Positions 56,614 to 64,000 of a stretch of 64,000 bases of DNA are shown here, one piece after another. The stretch is from assembly GCA_947650285.1 (NCBI GenBank), contig CANTFL010000748.1, positions 248,001-312,000 on the forward strand. Direction: 5' to 3'. Every line of letters starts with the position of its first letter. Position 1 is the stretch's first letter. The notes under the pieces were generated by a model. It was not told the origin of the DNA, did not search any database, and worked only from the letters and a program-made list of their open reading frames with translations. Origin of the DNA: Hyaloperonospora brassicae. Its lineage: Eukaryota > Oomycota > Peronosporomycetes > Peronosporales > Peronosporaceae. A program made the position numbers and the translations under genes.

Positions 56614-58304
56614 CGATCCTGTTACGTCGGTGCTCTTTTCATTGCTTTCGTGAGTTGAAATCAGTCGCACCGGTTGGGATGATGTCTCTGTTGCTATCTC
56701 AACACAAAGGTACCAGCGGCGACTACAAATGCTGCGGCGATGACAAAAGGAGCGACCGCTACACAGCAATCATAGTGACTACAGCTGCGGCCACGATTTC
56801 GGCGACCAGACTTGTGGGTATTCCGTTGGCCTTGGGGTCAAAGTCTCGGGAGCGAGTGGGCGGTAGCAACGGTGCGAAAGCGTAGAGCGGCATATGTCAG
56901 TAAAGGGGCGGGTACTTTAGTTGCACATGTCGAAACTGTTCTACGAGATTAAAGACACCCAAGTCTCAGCAACTGTTGATGCAGTGTAAATATGCAACCT
57001 GCGAGAGGTATGACCAACAAAGAAGTTGGTGTGGAGGTGGGGGATGGATTATGATTGCAGCTTTTATGGCGTTGGATGAGTTGAAGGCAATCACGCAGTC
57101 AGATGTGCCACACAATCCGTCGCGGAGCGATCCCCGAACAACGATATTTTTCAAATGACAGTAGCAATTTGGAAGAACTTGGAGTCGTGTTTTAGCTGGA
57201 TCGGCAGCATCAGTCCTTGTGGATCAACGTACCCGCGCGTACAATCGCAGCGAGGTTCTTACGTCTTGACTATTCAGCCGATGAGCGCAATGATCGCCAT
57301 GTCTTACCCTCTAGTCGAGTTACGTGACTGGAGCTGGAACGACTGGACTTGGTTCGACCGCGGGCTGTGTGCAACACCGAGTTTGATTCAATTGAACATC
57401 AGGTCGCTGACCGGAATCTCGACAGACGGCTGCGATAAGTCTGCCGATAGCGAGCAGAGGATACCGTGATGGTTGGTCAGCAGATACTTCGCTGAAAAAA
57501 ATATCATGGCAGCGTGTTGGCGCAGAATGGAGGGCTTAAGCAGCGACATTGACACAAGAGTCACGGAACTGACCGTTGACGACTCTACGTTCGTCGTGCT
57601 CCACTTTCTCGGCGTGTTTGCGTAGTTCGCGTTAAAAAAAGTAGTCAGAATGTGTCTTGTCTTATCCGACGAGTTCAATCAAGTGTACAAGTACAACAAG
57701 GTGAACAGGCGTCTGATTACTACGTTTCTCATACCAAGACGATAGTCGACGTGCTTGTGGCCTATGAGGTCTGGCGCCGGAAACGTGCCTCCCTTTGATG
57801 TAAGGGCTTCTTTATACCAAGGATAAAGCCTTCACCGCGCGTTTCGACACATAGTACAAGATTCGGACGTGGAGCATTCCAGGGCATATGGTTTGTCACT
57901 CAGGACGTGAGAGCTGCAGTCTACTATCCTACACGGCCGATCAAATGGATTGCGCGCTTTCGCCAGCAGATGCAAGAGACTAAGATACTAATACCATATC
58001 TGCAGCCGACGCGTGTGACAGCGACTGCAAGTGCCGGTGTGGTAGATCGCCACATCTGATCGTAGGGAGTCATGAGTGAGTGACTGAGTGAGTGGGCAGG
58101 TGAGATATAAATAGGTACGCGGACGACCTACTATATCCTGTCACTGGGTAACTAACTTACCGCGGCGGCGACTACTTTATAGACTTGGTAGCACTAGGCC
58201 CCTCATAGCAGAGCGCCTACAAGTAGACTCCTGCCTTGAGACGATCAGGTCCCTCGGTGTCAGCGCGGGGCCCTGTATTACATTTTGGTCGGTGTGAAAG
58301 GCAC
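56614..58304. other. Intergenic, no gene recognised
   Basis: Short ORFs without similarity. A GAGT-rich low-complexity patch occurs near 58074-58100. Probably decayed repeats. Confidence 0.5.
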
Positions 58305-58921
58305 TTATCCAGTGATTGACATCATTGTCGAGACAATTCGTAGCCTCCCTGACAGTTCCACAGTCAGATGAATATGCGTTTGAATAGAAGATCCTGTTTC
58401 CATCGCGATATTCGCTAGTCGATTCACCGTTTTCTTGTATTTGCGGTAATGATGTCCCCTCTTAGCTACATCAACATCGTTAGAGACAGTGCGTGATTCT
58501 CGATATAAATCGCACAAAGTGTGGCTTGTGTGGAGAGTGTAGGGTTCGAAGTTGCGAAATTACTAGCGCACTGTCACCAATGACATGAAGAGCTAAATTT
58601 CCACGCGTTCGTTTGTCGAAGATTGTTCACAATCCACCAATAGTCCGCAACGTTGTTAGTGGCATAGGCGGATGCATAAGCCATTCTTGTTACCCACATG
58701 ACGCAAGCGCGTGAGTCTGAATGTGGATTTGGAAAATGACGGATCCAGGACCTCTTAGACCTGAGATTCCCGCGGAATCCTCCGTCAACAAACAGGAGGT
58801 ACGGCACTACAGGGCACCGTTCTAGAGGCAGCATGTGCAGCGACGGTGGTTTATAAGAGCATAGGAGAGCATAGGACAATGCTGACCTTACATGTGCAAA
58901 GGGTTGCCCGCATTCGTCCAA
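58305..58921 (-). pseudogene. RNase H domain relic of a retroelement
   Basis: Two minus-strand frames read as one cellular-type RNase H. LLFVDGGFRGNLRSKRSW is the first catalytic Asp region (normally xFDGGxRGNPG). ATNNVADYWWIVNNLRQ is the TNNxAEY helix with Glu changed to Asp. HHYRKYKKTVNRLANIAM corresponds to the terminal HxRxxxNKxADxLAN helix with the last Asp changed to Asn. Such a domain ends many oomycete non-LTR elements. The rest of the element was not found. Confidence 0.6.
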
Positions 58922-60957
58922 GTCAGGCTGGTATGTAAACCACGAAATTGTCTAACTGAATTTTGAAAGCTGGTCCTAGCCCTGGCTGCGTATATATATT
59001 GAGAAAAAGACTGGTCGCCCATGCGGCGGAGGCGCTCGCCCTAGATGGAATGGAGTCTAGTATATACGATAAAACGCCACAGTTTGCAAATTGCTAGCAA
59101 TACCGCAGCTTAATTTTTGACGAATCCGCTCCTGGCTCGAGAGGTTGTCGAACAACATCTTAGGCATGTTATGGGATTTCCGGGAGGTCAGGGCCAAAAA
59201 TCAGACGTTTGAGTCCGCTTCTGTGAAAGAGCCGATCCATCACCAACAATCGAGTAGATACGCCCAGCGGCGACGTGCACTAGGGCAGGTCCAAAGTACA
59301 TGACTTATCATGGCCGGAAAAGCCGACGTTCACCTAGTTGCGGGGCACGACATATCTCGGGTAGCCCAATTCCAGAGCGGAAGGCTGTTGCTCTTTAGAA
59401 GATACATCGTCTGAGCGTTGGTCGACAAGGACGCTCGTATTCGCCGGATATATCTCCAAGTGATAAACAGTAAACCTTCCACAATGACGTGAAAACCCGC
59501 CTTTATCACACGTTCAACGATAAGTATAGTTCCTGCATTACGGCGTCGACGAGAGACAATCTGTTCATATTTTCTGCGGGTGGGTCGCCATCGTCGACGT
59601 CCAGCCTACATGTGTACCACGCGCGTGAGAGTCGGATGCGCGATATAAAAGAACATGTGTTTCACTGGCTGTAGAAGAAGCTATATCGTATGACTAAATC
59701 GACGAGATTGTATTCATTCCGAATTCCATGCCCGTGTCAAAACCAGTCAGTTATGTACCGTAATAGTGAGGAGCTAGTCATAAAAACTGGTGTAACTTTG
59801 ACGAGTACGCACTCAATGACCCGGCCCAAATGCCCAATGTACCAGTACTGGAAAATTGTACAAAAAGGTGAGGCAGAAGGATCCAAAATGCCGCCGCTAT
59901 GCTAAAGATTGGATTGCAATATCACGCGTAGGAGAAGGCAAGATAGTGCCACTCTGAATAATCATCCAAGACATTGCGTCGCCAAGGTAAGTCTATCCCC
60001 TCGCAAATTTAGCCCCATTCAAGGTAAAAGAATGACCCCGTCGATCCCTCGACTAAGACATATCCTGCAGCGTGGCGTGAACCATCATCTTGTAGTCGAA
60101 CTGCCCCGAAGCCGCTACTTCAGCTCTCATCTCAGCACGTATTCTGTCATCCAGTACCCAGCGAACAACAATTGTGACACTTCTTCCATCATTTTATTCG
60201 ACCTTGGCTATCAACGTGAGCGACATGGCTTTACGACAGACCCCTTGACCTATCCTTGACGAACATGCCGAGCCGCTGATAGTCCAACAATTTTGAAGCC
60301 GATCAAACAATTTGTCGCTCGATATCGAGGGTGCTTGTCGTTCGTTTAACAAGGCGTAATGTAAGTCGAAACCGACGCATTTTTTGCCCATAAGAAGTCA
60401 CAGATGTGTAAGTCTCGCGAATCAACAGTAATAGCCCACAGTGAAACTGCTGCCGCCGCCATAGTCATCAGCTCCGTTCGAATTCAAGGCACCGCTAGCC
60501 CACCCTGCTGCATCAGTAGTACAGCCATCTCGGAAGGGACCCAGGGTCGATGCCTTTTGTCGTCACAAACGCTACAGAAAAAGTCCATAATCAATTTTGA
60601 AACTGGGTGACCACGGCAGGAGGAGTCCAATAGTGCCGTGCTAAGAAGTTGATTCTTGGAACCGCGACAGTACTTTCAAGATGAGCACGTTATTCCACGG
60701 TGCGAGGCTTCTCTCGAGCTAAGAGGGGTCTGATCTAGGGCTCCTACCCGGACCAGAACCCCCATGGTTTCCCTCCCCCGAGGGGGGGACCGGGGGGGGT
60801 GGGGTTTGGGGGGGTACGTCAACCCCCCGAGGAGTCGCTGGGGTTTTTATATATGTATTTGTAGATACATATCGGTATATTTTTCATAGAATCTCCAACC
60901 GATCCTATAACCTCTCTACGGAAATATCCTCGGCAAATCGTTGTACCAGTCCTGCAT
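58922..60957. other. Intergenic, no gene recognised
   Basis: No domain found on either strand. The last part contains the G/C homopolymer block described separately. Confidence 0.5.
60765..60842. other. G/C homopolymer block, suspected poor sequence
   Basis: Runs of 6-8 G and C follow each other closely (60777-60842) inside otherwise ordinary DNA. The pattern matches the one at the extreme right end of the window and suggests unreliable base calls near an assembly join. Confidence 0.55.
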
Positions 60958-63182
60958 TCACATCAGCATCTCAATGGTTTTTTCGCTCAAAATTGCTCTT
61001 TTATCCCTGCAAATCATACCACCCATCAAGAAATCACGCTCGGAAGGGACAGTGGTAGCAGGAATTGCCAGAAGGACCCTCGCCATCTAGCCCAAACTAG
61101 TAAAATCTACCTGTCGACGGTGCCAATATCCCAAAGGATCCGCACCCTTATCGGCCTGGTCTTCCCCCAAATACTTAACAATTTCCCCGTCCACGTTGGT
61201 AATCTTCTGCCGCTTTGCATAAATGAAATCTTCAAATTTGTCGACCTCTTCGCCTGCTTCTTCAGTATCCATGGGAACGGCTGCATGAGTGCTGTAGCGT
61301 CTTGCAGCAATAGCAAAGCTCTAACAAATCATGTGAGTATGGATGCCGTACTGAGCGAAATTTCCTGCATGCTTGCTAAACAAAAACATCTTGATTCGTG
61401 GATCGAGAATGATGGCGTGCAGGTAAACAGGATATTTGAGAGCCGCCTTGAGATATTTTTTCAAGCTCTTGATAAATGTCTCTAGCTGGCTGTAGAAGAT
61501 TCTCCGAGTCGTAGGTCTGTTCCACCTGCAAGATTACAATATGCTTGAACATGAATATTGATAAAGCAAATTACCTACTTCAAAGTCATAGCTTCGCACC
61601 TTTTGCAATTGAACATGAGGGCAAAAAGAGATCGGGAGAGCTTTCTCAAGCGTGGGGGAACGTGAAACCGCAAGCCTTTCCGTGGCCGTGTTCAGAGGTT
61701 GAAAAACACAATGAGCTGACCAACCTTTTCCCATTCCTCTTTTGAAAGGACAAATTCCTGAAAATCGATATCGCTGAGGCAGACTCCAGTCACGGTCGGG
61801 CTGTCGAGCCGAAAATAAAAATAATTTTAGCAATGAGTCGAAGAAATAATTCACAAGTGCATAACGTAAGTGCAAAAAGCGCGAGTACATTTGGTATGTC
61901 AAATTCCACCGCGTTTTGACATCGAGAATGAAGCGATTCACAGTAGAACCTTGTTGATGGTACTCCACAACTTAAGCAAAACGTTGGCGACGTTGATCAG
62001 AAGATTCTTTATAGACTGACATGCCGGTTACACGCTTTAGGACCGTAGCCACTTTGACATCGAAACCATCAGGTTGGGTGGTACTGTTGTGTACTAACAT
62101 GACACATGTGACGGCGGAGTCCTCCTCTTCATTGTTGAGGTATTCTTATCCCCCAAGGGCCGTAATTTCATCCATTGCAGCCAAATGGATCACGTGAGCC
62201 ATGCAACCAATCAGCTGTTCCTTATGGTTGAACTCCACATGCTCCATGCGCGAAAGAGCTCGAGACATAGCGCAGTTTGTGCTCGCATTGTCGGCAGTAA
62301 TGGCAGAGAGGAATCCAACGATGCCATAGTCGGACAGAACGTTGTAATGCAGTCTGCAAAATTTTGAGCAGAGTGCTCACCTGCAAAACATAATTGTTAG
62401 ACGTAAGAAGCAGATCTGGTTGTCAAATCCCACAGTACCCATGCAATTAGGGAAATGCACTTACCCATCACAGCAGAAACCCCCAGCAATAGTCATTGCA
62501 TTTTCCAGTCGGTGTCAATCCAATGACAGTGAGAGCCATTAAGGATTTCACGTTGGGTGAAGTCCAATTATCGGAAGTATCAGCGATCGCTTCGACCTTG
62601 GAAAGACTGATCTTGATGAATTCGAGGTGCTGAGCATACATTCGGAAAATATGGTTCTGGATAGCGTCGGCCTTGACCATCATCTGGGGTACGTTCTCGT
62701 TACAGGCGCCTAAAAGATTGACAAAAGAGCTTCGTTCGATGATGGAGAACTGCAGGTTGGCGTCAGCAATGAAGTATCTGATGAGAGTTTTGAGGTCCTG
62801 TCCGGTCAACACATTCTACAGCATAAATTGAATCAGTCTTTTGCAAATGTAGGTTACACGTGTTTCACAAGCTCACCTTCTCGACAGTTCCCTTTTAAAA
62901 ATAATTCTGAATAGATGTATTATTATTGTTCTTCTTCTTCGGATCGATAAGATTGTGGACCTCTTTAATGTGATCGTTCAGGTTCTCGGTGCTTCCAGAC
63001 TTGCCAATGTTAAGGTAGCGACCACATGCACGACCCGTCCTTTGGTTTGTGACGACTTGGCAAAGGGCTTTATTGGCGTCGGCATCAGCCTCAAAATGAG
63101 CCCAAACCCAGCTGCGCTTAACACTTTGCGTGGTGGGAGGCGCAAGGGAATCGTTGAGCACGTCGGCACTGGTTTTAGACAT
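60958..63182 (-). pseudogene. hAT-superfamily transposase relic
   Basis: Minus-strand pieces follow hAT order. ATG 63182 begins a BED-type zinc finger (RSWVWAHFEADADANKALC, a second Cys in RACGR, then HIKEVH). 62812-62468 has FSIIERSSFVNLL and AIADTSDNWTSPNVKSLMAL, the first catalytic Asp region. 61968-61534 has DVKTRWNLTYQMYSRFLHLR. 61272-60958 is the C-terminal dimerisation region with ADPLGYWHRRQVDF, AIPATTVPSERDFLMGGM and a terminal helix, ending in TGA at 60958-60960. A TAG at 61087-61089 and several frame changes interrupt it. Terminal inverted repeats were not identified. Confidence 0.75.
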
Positions 63183-64000
63183 GGTGAATGGCACAGGTAG
63201 AGGCAAATAGGAGAAATGTGGGCAAAGAGAGGGTTTTGTCGTTTTGATCCAGTGTTTGTTTTTATTTACTACAGTGCTCACCGTATGTAATTTCCGTTTA
63301 AAAATAGTGTCACACCGCAATTCGTGTCCTGGACACTGATTCGCGTGTGAATCAATTTCATCATTCAAAAATGTTGGTCAAATCCGAATTAAGTATGTCA
63401 AAGTGGAGATTCTGTTTGGAATATAACCACAACAATTTCATTGTCGCAATACTTCAGAGCAAATCATACACAGCCCCATGATCGGCCTTCACCCTTGACT
63501 TCATGTAGATCGCTCGCAATTCGCAAACTTAACTACGTGCCCACAAAATTTGCGGAGGTACCCTCGGCTTAATATCATCCAATTTGAGGTTAGGATTTAT
63601 ATTGTACTTGGTCCCCACTTCGATACACAATGGCGCAGACACTGTATATGAATTTGCTTCAAATGAAGTCATAAACACTAATTTTAACACACAAATTAGT
63701 GTCACACCAAAACAAGTGTCATGGACACTATATCCTGTGCTTGGACTCGAAGGGTACTACACACGGATCAGTCAGTGTCGCGGACACAAAATACGATGTC
63801 CACTGTAAGCGCGTTGCTTCGTCACGAGGCTAATTAACACTAGTGACACTTGCACAATCGTTTCGAATGATGTGCGTTACATTACTATTGGACAATTACA
63901 CAAGGAAGACAGAGCACGTATTGCATTGCACCCCGAAAACCCCCCATGGGGCCCGGGGGGTGGGTGGGTATCCCTTTGGGGGGTGGGGTCTGGGGGGTGC
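63183..64000. other. hAT flank with repeated GTGTC/GACAC motifs
   Basis: No gene. Two diverged copies of a ~40-bp segment (TAGTGTCACACC ... GTGTCnTGGACACT) start at about 63305 and 63697, and a third short palindrome GTGTCGCGGACAC lies near 63775. These may be subterminal repeats of the transposon. The last 60 bases are G/C runs resembling poor sequence. Confidence 0.45.

Noticed and set aside
1..64000. tRNA or rRNA genes
   Set aside because: No cloverleaf with A and B box spacing and no rRNA-like sequence was noticed; tRNA-related matches are only the retroelement primer sites.

Overview
The window looks like nuclear DNA of an oomycete, most likely a Peronosporales relative (Phytophthora or downy mildew). 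The host genes are eukaryotic, close-packed and interrupted by few, short GT-AG introns. Between them lie Gypsy, Copia, hAT and non-LTR-type relics of the kind that fill oomycete genomes. The species cannot be named from sequence reading alone.

Layout. 1-5982 is gene-poor, with a broken zinc-knuckle retroelement ORF (346-1390) and a 24-bp minisatellite. 5983-13719 is a complete, young chromodomain Gypsy element on the minus strand with 442-bp LTRs that differ at 4 positions. 15519-39680 is a host gene island: SF3A1 (+), HSCB (-), GNL1 (-), a protein with two RLY/TFTP motifs (-), a PHD plus JmjC-like protein (+), a 5-kb inverted duplication, NUP88 (-) and a ferroportin-type transporter (+). 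39681-50719 is one giant gene: signal peptide, about 42 near-identical Pro-rich repeats (8 of ~69 residues, then ~34 of 65 residues) and a multi-pass TRP-like/Flc-like membrane domain. 51403-56613 is an older, decayed Copia element. 56614-64000 is relic territory (an RNase H fragment and a broken hAT transposase) with stretches that look like poor-quality sequence.

How the genes relate. The host genes are housekeeping genes with no shared pathway: pre-mRNA splicing, iron-sulfur cluster assembly, a circularly permuted GTPase, chromatin, nuclear pore and metal export. SF3A1 and HSCB converge with 144 bp between them. NUP88 and the transporter diverge from a gap of about 570 bp that may hold both promoters.

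Most unusual. The Gypsy element, LTRs and coding regions alike, is tiled almost end to end with short perfect inverted repeats (stems of 8-14 bp, loops of 1-10 nt). This is far more than chance predicts, and I did not see it in the host genes or in the Copia element. The same element carries an antisense ORF that overlaps the integrase tail and chromodomain. Also notable are the repeat-expanded TRP-like gene, the 1.6-kb-armed inverted duplication that copies the 3' end of the JmjC-like gene, and a Copia primer-binding site matching the anticodon arm of initiator tRNA-Met.

Limits. Exon boundaries were placed by eye from splice consensus, reading frame and family similarity. No database search was run.
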